Part shown: positions 1-10,443 of the stretch, piece after piece
Numbering within the stretch: position 1 is the first letter of the stretch
Layout of the letters: each line of letters begins with the position of its first letter
Assembly: GCA_030248195.1 (NCBI GenBank)
Contig: JASAND010028127.1
Coordinates: 1 to 64,000 of the forward strand
Direction of reading: 5' to 3'
DNA length: 64,000 nucleotides
Origin: Trissonchulus latispiculum
Lineage: Eukaryota; Nematoda; Enoplea; Enoplida; Ironidae
Position numbers and translations under genes: made by a program
Notes under the pieces: generated by a model
The model's input: only the letters and a program-made list of their open reading frames with translations
What the model was told of the DNA's origin: nothing
The model's database searches: none

Positions 1-804
1 TAGGGTATAAGTCATTACAGAATTCCTTCCTCACCTTCGTTTGAGATTGATACCGAAATTCACCAACAGAAAATCGTTGCGCCGGTTTTCTAACCCGGTG
101 AGCGTGGGAACTTTGTTTTAAACTATATCTTCAAAGAAAGTAACGGATATTCTTCCTTTTTGTGCCACTCATGGCGAACGACATGTCACATTCGCAAAAT
201 GCACTACGTGTCGGCCAGTAACTCAATTTGAGTGACGGTCTGCAACCACGCGCACGAGATTAGAGTCATATGCCCAAACAAAAGCATCTAAAGCGAACGA
301 CTTTGATTTTGGAATGGGCATAATGTAAGATTCTTGCAAATGGTGGTAAGGAACGTGTTAAACCCTCGCACTCATGCGTTTACCGTAAAATGCATGTTTA
401 ACGAACGAAGTATATGTGGAGCTCGGCAAGAGCAAACTTAAGGACCTGGTATCGCTTTATATAAATTTGACCTCATAGGCTTCAATTCCCGCATATTTAG
501 GTGAAAACATTTGTAATGGAATTAGTCAGAAAATAATGGAATTTTGAAGAATTCTCCTAAAAAGAAGAATTGTTCAGTTGTCGCCTGAAAACTGGTAAAG
601 AGGATTTCACAAAAAATAGTTCAAGTTTGCAGAACCTATGATTGTTGTATGAATGTATGAACGTCCAAGACGTATCTGTAGTTATATGTAATTCGAACAG
701 GGTTGCCAATCTCTTAAACATTCCAATTAATCACAAGTCGAAGGGAGGATTAGTTAATTTAATATGTTTAATATGTAAATTTAATATATTTAATATTTAC
801 TATA
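1..804. other. No recognisable gene
   Basis: AT-rich sequence without a coding signal I can support. A short open frame at 642-893 is low-complexity (Asn/Ile-rich, from AT-rich DNA) and has no recognisable domain. I see no repeat shared with the array to the right until about 805. Confidence 0.5.
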
Positions 805-967
805 TTAATGCTTCTGCTAATAGAAGACAGATGTCGACATTCAATGTAAAGGTAAACAGAGGTAAAATTTCCACGGATAGTGCTTGTAGGTAAAGTTATG
901 CACATAATTATCGTTAACTGTAACTGGATAACTATAACTGCTACTGGCAACTGCTATAGCTTTTCAA
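805..967. repeat. Partial, diverged extra copy of array sequence
   Basis: This stretch repeats, with scattered differences, the segment that lies between the retroposon tail and the thaumatin-like gene in each unit (compare 2483-2640 and 14085-14240). Both contain 'tgcttctgctaatagaagac' and 'ctgctactggca'. It is followed directly by the truncated retroposon tail of unit 1. I infer a remnant of another unit to the left, older than units 1-4 because it is more diverged. Confidence 0.7.
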
Positions 968-1118
968 CCACGCCGGCTTGGCTTGGGGATCACGTTTTCT
1001 ATCCGTGATCTTCGCTGCTCCGCTTCTTGTCCGCCTTTTACAAATGGACTGCGGAGAGCAGCACCTTACAGGCCTACTACAGTGCCTAACCGGTGGTTGA
1101 GTCCGAACTAAAAAAGAA
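968..1118 (+). repeat. Retroposon 3' tail module, 5'-truncated
   Basis: Contains the hairpin GATCACG-loop-CGTGATC and the CTCCGC/GCGGAG arm pair, and ends with an A-rich stretch. The same module occurs complete at about 13200-13436 and 29310-29560, and split at 35860-35979 plus 37381-37506. A diverged version ends the private insertion at 1708-2426. Its 5' half, with the GGCAGCC hairpin, is missing here. Confidence 0.75.
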
Positions 1119-1707
1119 AAGAATGCTTGGCTTAGAGACTAAATTTTTCGCAGATATGTTCGTTCGTTCTGATGTTAGGCCTATTCTGGCCAAATAGCAA
1201 GTTCAACTGGTATACTACGCTTCATCTTAATTGTTTTCTCTGCTGTCCACTTAACATCCATTTGTCCATTCTCTCTCTTCCGCTGAGATTTCGACTGCCT
1301 GGCGCAAAAGCTACAGAGAAAGCTGAGAGAACTTGCTTCACTTGCAGAAGTTACTCCTAAAAGCCGCCTACATTACGTTTTCCCTCAAAAGACAAACTTT
1401 TTCAAGTACAACAAGCTTATGTGAGCCATTATGCCGGTATGACTCAGCCACAACTTGAAACCATGAAAATCTAACACATTTTTCAATTAAGTAATCCCTA
1501 GTCAAACGATTGCTACCTTGTTCTGATTTGTCTTAATAATTAAGTTTAGTAAGTTTCGGTCCCGACATAAGTTTGATTTTTCAGTGTAATTTCTAAGTTT
1601 AGCCTCCGACAGCCTGTAAGTTCTCAGTCGCCTTCTCCTTCCAACCTCTTCTGCTTCCATACATAGCTCGAATACAAGGAGTGAAACTAGTGAAACTAAG
1701 TTATTGA

Positions 1708-2426
1708 AAATAGCACAATGGGGAGACTGGAATCACAAGTCTCCTGTGCACATGGACGTGGGCCAAATAAAATAATCCAGAAAGAGTGGAAAGAACCAGG
1801 ACTGCTTGCTTTAAAGCTAAGTTTTTGTGTTTCCTTCAGTTAAATTGAGTGGCACATTTCGCTGACCGGTAGAGGCTTGCTGCCAAGTTTCTGCTGCAGT
1901 TAATGTCAGCAGCTTAGTACAAGGTTGTAATAGTTGGTTGAGGGCAGGCATTAGACATGGTGGGTGAAAAAGGTCCCACTGTGTCTATGTCTGTATCTCA
2001 GTCAAGTTTGAAATAAAATAACACAAAACAAAAATTCAATTTTCCTACTTTCACAAATACATACTTTCTAAGCACATCTCCTGACAGCAGCGGACGTTTC
2101 CTTACTTTCCTATCTAAGACTTGACCTCCCTTCCGACCCTATTCTGCAGCCAGTGTTTTTTGTACCAATTGCCTTCCAAGTGGGCTCTTGTAGGTTTCAG
2201 CCATCCTAGTCTCTATAGGTATGCGGGGGGCAACCTGTGTTGGAAAGAACAAGACAGGTTGCCCTGGGCGAGACTGCAATAACCGTACGCCGGCTTGGCT
2301 TGGGGACTACGTTTTCTATCCGTAGTCTTCTTCTCTCCGCCTCTTGTCCGTTTTTGGTCTGCGGAGAGAAACACCTGACAGGCCCCACGTGGTGTCTAAA
2401 CGGTGTCGGGCCCTCACCAAAAAAAA
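1708..2426 (+). mobile_element. A-tailed retroposon insertion private to unit 1
   Basis: Units 2-4 read straight through 'aagttattgacttg'. Unit 1 has 719 bp inserted after the first 'aagttattga' (1698-1707), ending in an A-run and followed by a second 'aagttattga' (2427-2436). Target-site duplication plus A tail is the mark of LINE-machinery retroposition. The last 200 bp form three hairpins (2229-2263, 2305-2327, 2334-2367) homologous to the tail module found in every unit, but with different paired bases. No RNA polymerase III boxes or protein-coding frame are visible in the 5' part, so it may be a SINE of unusual head or the 5'-truncated end of a LINE. Confidence 0.8.
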
Positions 2427-2792
2427 AAGTTATTGACTTGTCGTTTTAAATACTTGCCGTCTTCTACATTTGCTTGTTTTTGCTTCTGCTAATAGAAGAC
2501 AGATATCGACATTCAATATAAAGGTAAACAGAAGTAATATTCCCACGGATAATGCTTGTAGGTTAGGTGATGCACTTAATTATCGCTAACTGCAACTGAT
2601 AATAATAACTGCTACTGGCATAGATTTTAAACGTAACTACAATTGACCGCATGCTCCTTACGGAAAGACAGCATAAACGGGTCCAGACGAGAGCCTAAAA
2701 TGTTCAGTCAACATCAAAAATAACTACAATGACTTTATTGATGGAACTACAACTTTGACCATGTTGTTTCAACGTCATAACACTTAAACGTT

Positions 2793-3916
2793 TCAGGGGC
2801 AGAAGACGACGTTGTATTGGGAGTTTTGGTTTCCGTTGCTGCGGCAAGTGTATGTAGACGCTTGATCGTCGTAGGCGTAGCTGTAGGCGTCGGGACAAAT
2901 GGCTTTGATCTGCCCAGCGTAATTGACAGGCCAATCCTTGAGTTGACAGGTTTCTGGTCGATCGTGTCGATTGGCACAACAGTAGATATCCTGATGAAAT
3001 TTCTCACAAGCACTTTGACAGGCAACCACTTGACCATTTTCACTGTACTTTAGTTGTTGAGGACATTGCCTGTTTAAATCCATTTTACATTGAGCCTTCT
3101 TGCAGTAGTACTGACCCGGTCCAGAAGTGAAGGTTCCAGGCTTCGGCTCCACAGAAACAGGCAAATTATACCCATCAACCAAGCTGATATCGTAGTAGTC
3201 TTGGTTACCGTGGCCATCGAAGGTGAACTCAACCAGAGTATCCTTGTATGGTTGGTGCCCAAGGGATCTTCGACCCCAAAGTCGCCCCGACCAATGTGCA
3301 GGAACTGGGATAGTGACTCTGCCACCTCGATTAACGTTATATTGTTTACTGTTGGTAAACACGTGGACATTGTGAGGGCATCGGTTTTCTACGTGAAATG
3401 CATGACCTGCTAAAATATGACAAGAACACTAGAATAGCTATTTGCCAAGAATATCTAACTTACTTACTTATTTTGAGAAAATATTAGACGGGTTATCTGT
3501 TTTATTCTAGTGCAGTTTGGTAAAGAGTACATAACTAACACAAACGTTATGGAAGCGCTTGCGATCAGGCCACGGTCGATCTCATCTATACGGTGACGAA
3601 TGTCCCACGCAACTGACTACAATTCTGTACTCAACTGTTGTGTCAGATCACTCTCACAAGGACACGCTTGAAGCCGCTCTGAGTTATAATGGACTCTATA
3701 TAGTTATGTAGGTTAATGTTTCGTATTCAAGTTGCTATTTGTTATGATTCAAAAGCGAATAGTAAATTAAAACGACAATTAAGTTTGGATAGATAAATCC
3801 CGTCATTTTAACATTGCACAATACAATCTGCTGTCATCTAGAGTACATTCAAACTCACCATATGCAGTGCTGATGCAGACAGCGAGGAGTACAACTGCAC
3901 AAAGAAGTTTTGCCAT
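2793..3916 (-). CDS. Thaumatin-like secreted protein, copy 1 (two exons)
   Basis: Two exons on the minus strand: 3859-3916 and 2793-3406. The first encodes a signal peptide (MAKLLCAVVLLAVCISTAY) and ends at donor G|GTGAGT. The second starts after acceptor TTTTAGCAG and ends in TGA. Together they give 223 residues. Thaumatin-family hallmarks are WSGRLWGRR (about 58-66), SLVDGYNLP (94-102), paired Cys in YCC, and CPDAYSYAYDD (190-200) just before the C-terminal VVFCP. The acidic-cleft residues E and D of VEFTFDGHG and DYYDIS are present. The Cys-rich loop that normally follows WGR is absent, leaving 12 cysteines in the mature chain instead of the usual 16. Family members bind glucans and are defence or digestive proteins; the role here is inferred. 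A polyadenylation signal AATAAA lies at 2734-2739. Copies 2-4 have Asn instead of Lys at residue 3. Confidence 0.9.
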
Positions 3917-3964
3917 AACGTTACAAGGATCAAGCTGAGAATGAACAGAACTGGGACTTGAGCG

Positions 3965-3971
3965 TATTTAT
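3965..3971 (-). promoter_or_regulatory. TATA-like box of thaumatin-like gene copy 1
   Basis: ATAAATA on the minus strand, about 49 bp upstream of the ATG at 3916. Copies 2-4 read TTAAATA at the equivalent place. The spacing implies a very short 5' leader. This is inference from position only. Confidence 0.4.
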
Positions 3972-4269
3972 GAAAATCGTGTTGGCGAAAAAGTACGGGC
4001 AATTCAATGCCAGATGCAGCTGAACAAACAGGTGTCATGAGACAGCACGGCTGAGCAAAGCTGCAACTAAACGACTTGAATGATTTTCTTTGCATTTCTT
4101 AGCTCTCACTTCATGTGATTACTTTAGAGCCGTAGGAAGAGTGTTCTAACATTGAGCCAAAACAGCGCAAGGTTTTGAGTTCAAAGCAACGAAATAGTCA
4201 TTTAAAACATGACTATATTTGAAGATGATTTGCTAAGACCACACCGTAAAGATTCAAAATGTACTCAGC

Positions 4270-4915
4270 ATGTTTTTTTATCAAAAATGCACCTGGAATA
4301 TGGCGACAGATGAGTTCTCAGAAGATCAAATTTTAAGACGATCGAATCTCATCATCTACAGTATCTACTTGAAGCATGATCAAGAAGAAAGGATTATTTT
4401 GACACTCTACGTTGACGATCTTGTAGCCTCAAAAAACAAAGATACATTACAGAGAACACAGGATTTGCTGCTAAGTAAAAGACATGTGCGGATTATTATC
4501 TTGGTGTTGGTTGAGATTAAAATACGATGTCGAGAAATGAATCTGAAGAGATGTGTCGGAAAAAGTGCTGAAAATGTTTGGTATGCAGAACAGCAAGCAA
4601 GTTTCCACACCGGCGGATCCCTGATTCTAAACTTCAGAAAAGCTCTGATTCAAAACTTCAGAAAAACTCGGGTTCGAAATTTTTTGATAGAGCTTAAAGT
4701 GTTACTACCAATCAGCTGCTGGCGGTTTGCTTTAAGCCGTTATTGCCATTCTCCCAGATTTGTCCGCCTTAGTGGGAGTCGTTTCTTTAAGTCAAACCCT
4801 GATGATTCGTATTGGGCAGCTTTGAAAAGAATCCTGCAATATCTACGGGGAACCACTAGCATTGGCTTAACCTATAAAAGATCTGACGCTGGCCTAGATT
4901 TACGCTGATTCTCAA
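4270..4915 (+). pseudogene. Ty1/copia reverse transcriptase/RNase H fragment, unit 1
   Basis: The translation contains the copia catalytic YVDD at 4408-4419 in context LTLYVDDLVAS, and further on the conserved connection segment SNPDDSYWAALKRILQYLRG preceding RNase H. In copia Pol these lie about 200 residues apart. Here the stretch between them has lost its natural frame, with stops and shifts when read continuously. No integrase or protease part is present. It lies 353 bp upstream of the thaumatin-like ATG, in opposite orientation. The same fragment is in units 2 and 3, so it was present before the duplication. Confidence 0.8.
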
Positions 4916-5536
4916 ATTCACATTCGGCGGGCGCAGAGTTGGACATGGACACACTTTGTCTGACCGCGACCGCAGCCCTCAGGGTTATTTTGCGACCGCA
5001 AACTTTTGAATACTAACCCTGAATTCTATGCACAAATCCAGTTTTCAATTCACAATGTTTGTACACATCTCACCGCAGTCGGTATTCCATTTAGAGCTTG
5101 TGCAGCTTAGATATACGTAATTCGACAGCGCAATTGAAATTAACAAACAGTTTGGTTTCGTTGCTGCATTTGGAGTGTTCGATCATGGAATTCTATGTGT
5201 AGGTGTATTTTCTTTCACTTTAGAGTTGAGGCTACGTCTACAAACCCATCGGCAGCTGGCTACAAACACTGCTTAAGCGATGGTTTCCCTCCCTTCGAGT
5301 ATTTTTAACCTTTAATACTCATCTAATCTTAGATAGATATGGTATTGATAAAAAAGTGCATATTTCAGCAAGCTACATACGACAGGGTCGCGGAGTGCAT
5401 AAACTTGAAAATTGAAAATGTTTCATATATTGCTGGTAGCTCATGAAAATTAACAGAAACCCATAAAATCAAGAAATTTGCAAAATTGAAATTAGACAAA
5501 AAGGTTAAACAAATTTAAAACCCGAAGCTACAGTAA
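4916..5536. other. Gene-free tail of unit 1
   Basis: Probably the decayed remainder of the copia element (RNase H to 3' end). Contains GACCGC-rich motifs near 4965-5005 but no open frame. In unit 3 the equivalent sequence continues into a recognisable copia RNase H end. Confidence 0.5.
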
Positions 5537-5933
5537 TGTTAAAAACCTACCTTACTAACTGTTAATCCGCCCCAAATTACTCTACTTGTGTTTCGTGAAT
5601 GATCAATGCATCAGACTTCAACAGCAACCATCTAGCTTATATAAGGTAGCTTAATTGCTTATGTAATCAGTATCGTTTGTACTTCCATATGTGCTGCGGC
5701 CAGTAGTGCTACTTTATGGTCAATATTGCCTTCCATATATTATGCTTTATTAAACCAACCATAAGTTCAAGTAAATACCATGCCTACTTTATCTTTTAAT
5801 TAGGGAAGAACAGTTAGGGATATACTTTCCTTCTTTGCGAGTTGCACCTTAGGTTAGGACTTTAGTAGAACCTGCATTCGATTCGCCATCTAAGTGCTGG
5901 TTTAGTTACCGGACAGTAAACCGGTAGTTAACA
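5537..5933 (+). repeat. 5' LTR of Ty3/gypsy element A, unit 1
   Basis: 397 bp, starting TGTTAA and ending TTAACA (6-bp inverted ends, TG...CA). It is nearly identical to 17144-17540. Unit 3 lacks it and reads on after 'cagtaa', which marks the insertion point. Confidence 0.9.
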
Positions 5934-5935
5934 TT

Positions 5936-5954
5936 TGGCGACCGTGACAGGACC
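5936..5954 (+). other. Primer-binding site of element A
   Basis: TGGCGACCGTGACAGGACC begins two bases after the LTR end, as expected for a tRNA primer site. It resembles the 3' end complement of an arginine tRNA, but I have not matched it to a specific tRNA. Confidence 0.6.
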
Positions 5955-7011
5955 ACTGTCCGGTTTGCTAAATTGAAAAAGTTTCAAATTTCGTGAATTT
6001 TCAAAAACGATTTTTGAACTTAATTTTGCGATTTATTGGGGTGGGTGTTTTTCCACAACCTTTGTGTCGAATCTTCTCGATACTGAGAAACCTTGACACG
6101 AAGGAAAGCAACAGAAGCTGAACTTGGAGCATTATTTGCAAATTTTTTGCAAAAATTCGTTACATTTTGGTAGTTTTTGTACCCCCCCAAGGGCAAATTT
6201 TGTCAAATTTTACAAATTCTGGCCTAAATAAAATTTGTGGATACTCCCCAAGTGTTGTATAATTTTTGGGGACCCGTAATTGCTAGATGTTTGCAATTTT
6301 AGGCACTTTTTGGGCAAAATTTTGACCCCCCAAACCCCCCCCTAAGGTCAAATTTCGTTGAATTTTGGTAAATTTTTGGCCGAATAATTTTTTGGGAACC
6401 CCCCAAGCGTGGTATAATTTTGGGGACCCATAATCGCCAAAATTTCGAAGTTTCGGAAATTTTAGGATAAAATTTCGAAACCCCCCAATCGACCCAGAAA
6501 TCGATTTTTGAACGATTTTTAGGCCGAATTGCTTCAAATTACGACCGTCCTAGGCGCAAACCGTCGTTCTAGGAGGATTTTCGACTGATTTTTGTGTCAA
6601 AAACGTAATTTTGACTTGATTTTGTACCCCCCCCCCACCCTCTCCCCAAATTACCAATTTTTGGACATATTGTTGAAAATTTGTCAATTATCAACGCAAA
6701 TGTCCTCCATAACAATATTCCCAACCCCCCCCCTACCTGCGATGTAATCAGGAACGTTTATTTTGTTTTTTGAAGCAATTTGCCGACGATTTTTGCCATT
6801 TTTTTGTGTACGTATATAACTTTTTGATAATTTTTGGTAAAATTTTCCCGCCATTGAAGTAATTCCAGAAGAAGATATTTCTGATACGAGTTTTGGCAGA
6901 ATTTGGGAGATTTTTGACCAAGTTTCTGATACAATCGAGAAAATCTACGTGGTAAATAGAAATCTGGAAACGCGATTACAAGCTCGTTTACGTGAAGAAA
7001 GAGAACAAAAA

Positions 7012-7432
7012 ATGGCCGAATTGAAGAATTTAATAACTCTTTTTAAGGGTTTGAGTAATTATAACGGGAGGGAAACCTCTCTAACTCCCGACGAATGGAT
7101 AATAAGTTTTGAGGCCATTGCGAAGGCAAACGATATCGGCGAAGATAAATTTTACTCAATTTTATTGGCAAAATTGGGTGAAAAAGTTATCCATAGACTT
7201 TCTTCTTTGGGAATGCCTGGTACGTACAGGGAGATGGTTGAACTCCTAAAAACGCTTTTTGAGCCAGTTCAGAAAACTGCCGTGGAACATTCTAGGCAAT
7301 TTTATGTACGTACTCAAAAATCCAGCGAAAATGTTCAGGATTTTGTGTCAGATTTGGACATTTTGGCTAGAAAGGCATTTCCCAGGGCCACTGATGACGA
7401 AAGGGCAGTATATGTTTTCGAGCAAAACCGAA
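7012..7432 (+). pseudogene. Element A gag, truncated N-terminus (unit 1)
   Basis: Starts at the ATG of MAELKNLITLFKG after a 1.08-kb leader (5934-7011). The leader holds C-runs and repeated 'ttttgggga' motifs and no long frame. The reading agrees with gag of the unit 2 copy (18615 onwards) with one Arg/Gly difference, until about 7432, where the sequence switches abruptly to unrelated GC-rich DNA (element B, opposite strand). The protein therefore ends inside the capsid region and lacks its zinc knuckle. Confidence 0.85.
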
Positions 7433-7440
7433 AGGCTTCA

Positions 7441-10400
7441 CCGTCTTTCGCCAGCGGTTCCAGAATTTATGGGGCCGAGGTATGCCATTTCCATCAAAGA
7501 AGAGGCCTCCGCCCCCCGGGAAGCCTCCATTGTCTAGTACCACCTGCCGAGGTGGGATCTAGTTCTCTTTGTTTTTCCGCTTCTGGAGTTTCTTCTTGCA
7601 TTTCTTGCAAGTACAAACGTACGTATCCTGTACGAATGTCAAGGGCTGGGTTCCGGGTCTAGTGTATGCCTCAGGCTGCAGGACACACCCGTCCTTTGCA
7701 GCCACTTCCGGGTTACCAGACATCGCTGGCCACCCATCCGAGTCATCACTGTCCCAGAATCGGGGTTCTGGGAACTCGGGAGGGTTAAAAGGGGAAGGAC
7801 CCATCGACCCGATAGGTGGGGTAGGGGCAACAATCATGTTAACTACGGCCATGGGTTGGGAGGGACACGAGTCAGACTCTACTGCCCGTGCCCCTGCTGG
7901 GCGTTTCCCTGGTCCGGGAAACCCTCATAACGTAGTGGGCCTATGATACCGCGGCCCCACCGCCGGCCTCGTCCAGCTGGCTGGTTATTATTATTATAAC
8001 GGTTATTCCCACCGTTATTCGCTGCTGGAGCGGCCGGGTTAGGCCTATTGGCATTGCCCCCTAAACGAGCAAAGATCCTTTGCCGTTGTGGGTGGTCAGC
8101 GCCAAATATCTGCACGCCGGCCAGATACGTAGGGCATTGACGCAACCGATGGCCTGGTTGCGTACACAGGAAGCACAATTCCTGTCCTTGGTGTTGGTCC
8201 CCTTGATTAGGTGAGGCCTGAGCTTGGCCCCCCGCAGGCTGGTGCACACCCGCACGCTGCTGCTGTGGCGGCTGCTGTACCGCAAAAGCTTGGACTGGGG
8301 CTTCCTCAGCCATCTCAGTTTCTACCGTCTCCGCTATATGCAGGGCACGGTTGACCAGCTCATTCTCCCGAGCATGAGGCCAAAACTGGACATGAGGCCA
8401 AAGCTAGAGCTCCGCCAATCCGTTTTCTGAGGTCCTGCCGTAAACCCCGGCAGAACTGGGCACAGATCTTCTTTTCCCTCTCCAGAGGCATCTCGAGTGG
8501 AAAAGCTTTAGCAGCGAGCAGTCGCAATGCCGCGACAAAATCGTGTGCTCGCTCGTTAGGCTGTTGCTGCTTCCTGTAGAACTGTTCTGCGTATTGTTCT
8601 ACGGTAGTAGGAAGCGGTTCATACAATTGGCGGAGCACCACGATAAAGTCTTCATAAGTGGAAGGCGGGTGTGGACTCAATGCCTCCTTTACGTTATCGT
8701 CCACCATGGTCCACAGTAACCGGTGCCAGAGCTCGCTTGGCACCTGATGCATGTTGGCCGTTGCGACGAAGTTATTTAGCCAACTCGTGAATTTAATTGG
8801 ACTTTGAGATCCCTGAAAGAGCTTCATGCCCTTGAAGCCTTTCAGATACTCACCCCATTGCCGGGTGAGGTCAAACTGGGTAGGCTTGGCTAGTGCCACG
8901 GTATTGTGGGGACCAGCCGTTTGGGGGGCGTGAACCTCTGTCCGAGGTTCCTGCCGGCGAGCCACAGGCCAACGTCGACCTATGGGCGGAGAGGCTGATT
9001 TCTCCGACGGGGCTTGTTCAATTTTGAGGGGAGACCGACCGCCCGGTCGTCTAAGTTCAGCCTCAGCCTCAACCCTAGTTGGCACCGACCTAGCCCTAGG
9101 TCGTGACGGCCAATACACAGGCTGCTGAGGGAAGGGCAGATTAGCCAACCCGGCTTCATCTGCATGAGGCTGTTCTGGCTGGGCCTCATATTGCTGGAAT
9201 GGCAAGGGCCCAGCATCCGGGTCCTCTCTTTCAGAGGGCCAGAGGCTGAGCAAGTCGGCGCACAATTCCGGGTAGTACTGATCCAGTGCTCCCCATGTGA
9301 CGTCCGGCAGGTCAGCCAGCCACTGGGTAATGAGGGACCGGCATACCTGATATTCCGCCGGTGACATAGTCCTAGTTTGTGGGACTCTGACTAGGCGGGC
9401 CAGCGGATTGACCCAAGGTACCACCTTATTATCCGGTGGTGGCATGGGGTCAGTGCCCACATCCACCATTTCCTTAGCCGGAAGAGATTCCTTCGGCTCT
9501 GATTTAGATGGTGGTCTGACAGGGCCACCAGCTGGGGGAGTCAGTTGTAAATAAGCTGAGCTCCGGTAACTGCGAGCAGGAGACGGCTTAGGCTCCTGCT
9601 GTGGGGGTGGGTCCCTGCTAGCTCCTAGCTGGGTACCTTCTTCGTCGTCCCACACGTAAGGCTCGTCGGAGCCGGGCCGGTCAGGCTGATTCTGTTCCCG
9701 AATCAGCGGAGCTGGGTCCGGCTCTGAATTACGCCGGCGGGTTTGGGGCCCAGTTGGGGGTCCAGCTTGGCCAGCAGGTCGTATGCGCACAACCGCAAGG
9801 CAGACACCAAATCCGGTGTAAGGCCAGGAATTGGGGTCTGTGCCGACTCCGGCACAGGAGGGGGCGCATGCGGCCTAGGTAGGGGAAAGAAACCCCTCTG
9901 GCGGAGATAGGCCTGTTCCTCTGCATGCCGGCGGCCCGCCAGCAAGATTCCAGCATCTTCACCAGGTGCCGCAGATCGTGGGGGTGGTAAGCCCAACCAT
10001 TTCTGTTGGGCCGGCGTCAAGGGGGGGTACCGCTGGTGATGACAGTAAAAGTCAAGAATCCTTGACTTTTCTGCCTGGCTGACCAAAGCGCCTGCTTCGT
10101 CCGATGTGGGCTCACGTAGCGGTAAATACCCGTACCGCTCAACGTGGGTCCTATTTCCGTCCATAAGCCGGCCCAACTCATCAGCCCGATGAGTAAAATC
10201 GGTCCGCCAGGCGCCGTCAGACGACTGGGCGGAAGACCGCCCCGGGTTTTCGGAGCCAGGCGGGTTGGCCACTGCCCCCGCTTGAGGTGCAGATTCCTCT
10301 ATGACCGAGGAATCCGCCGGATCAGGTGCCAGATCCGGGTTTGGAGGCTGCTCGACCCCATCTTCGGGGACATTTGCCTGGGCGGAGGACTCAGAGGTTC

Positions 10401-10443
10401 CTGGGTCCTCCGTTTGAGCAGCCGCCTGGTTTCTAGTTATCAT
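7441..10443 (-). pseudogene. Gag of a second gypsy-like element (element B), frameshifted
   Basis: Reads on the minus strand from ATG 10443 in three successive frames: about 10443-9703, 9790-8360 and 8313-7879. A fourth frame, 7852-7441, follows and is truncated. The N-terminal third is Pro/Ala/Glu-rich. The middle has a capsid-like region (SWLNNFVATANMHQVPSELW, then EQYAEQFYRKQQQPNERAHD). The C-terminal part has a CCHC zinc knuckle, CFLCTQPGHRLRQC. An imperfect 18-bp tandem duplication near 8372-8406 (atgaggccaaa twice) lies at one of the frame changes. The DNA is strikingly GC-rich compared with everything around it. Pol and the 3' LTR are missing: the element stops where it meets element A. 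Confidence 0.8.

Larger units (their letters stand above)
968..5536. repeat. Array unit 1 (truncated head)
   Basis: First of four units of a segmental tandem duplication. It starts inside the hairpin-rich retroposon tail (matches 13292 onwards in unit 2), and runs through the thaumatin-like gene and copia fragment up to the insertion point of the gypsy LTR at 5537. Apart from the private insertion at 1708-2426 it aligns with unit 2 almost base for base over its whole length. The head seen at 12063-13290 in unit 2 is missing here. Confidence 0.9.

Noticed and set aside
2229..2340. Self-cleaving ribozyme (hammerhead or HDV-like) in the retroposon tail
   Set aside because: I looked for the CUGAUGA/GAAA core and a double-pseudoknot arrangement and found neither convincingly; only independent hairpins are visible.
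3090..3413. Plus-strand and alternate-frame open frames over the thaumatin-like exons
   Set aside because: They are open only because exon 2 is open on the minus strand. The minus frame has the family motifs, signal peptide and splice sites.
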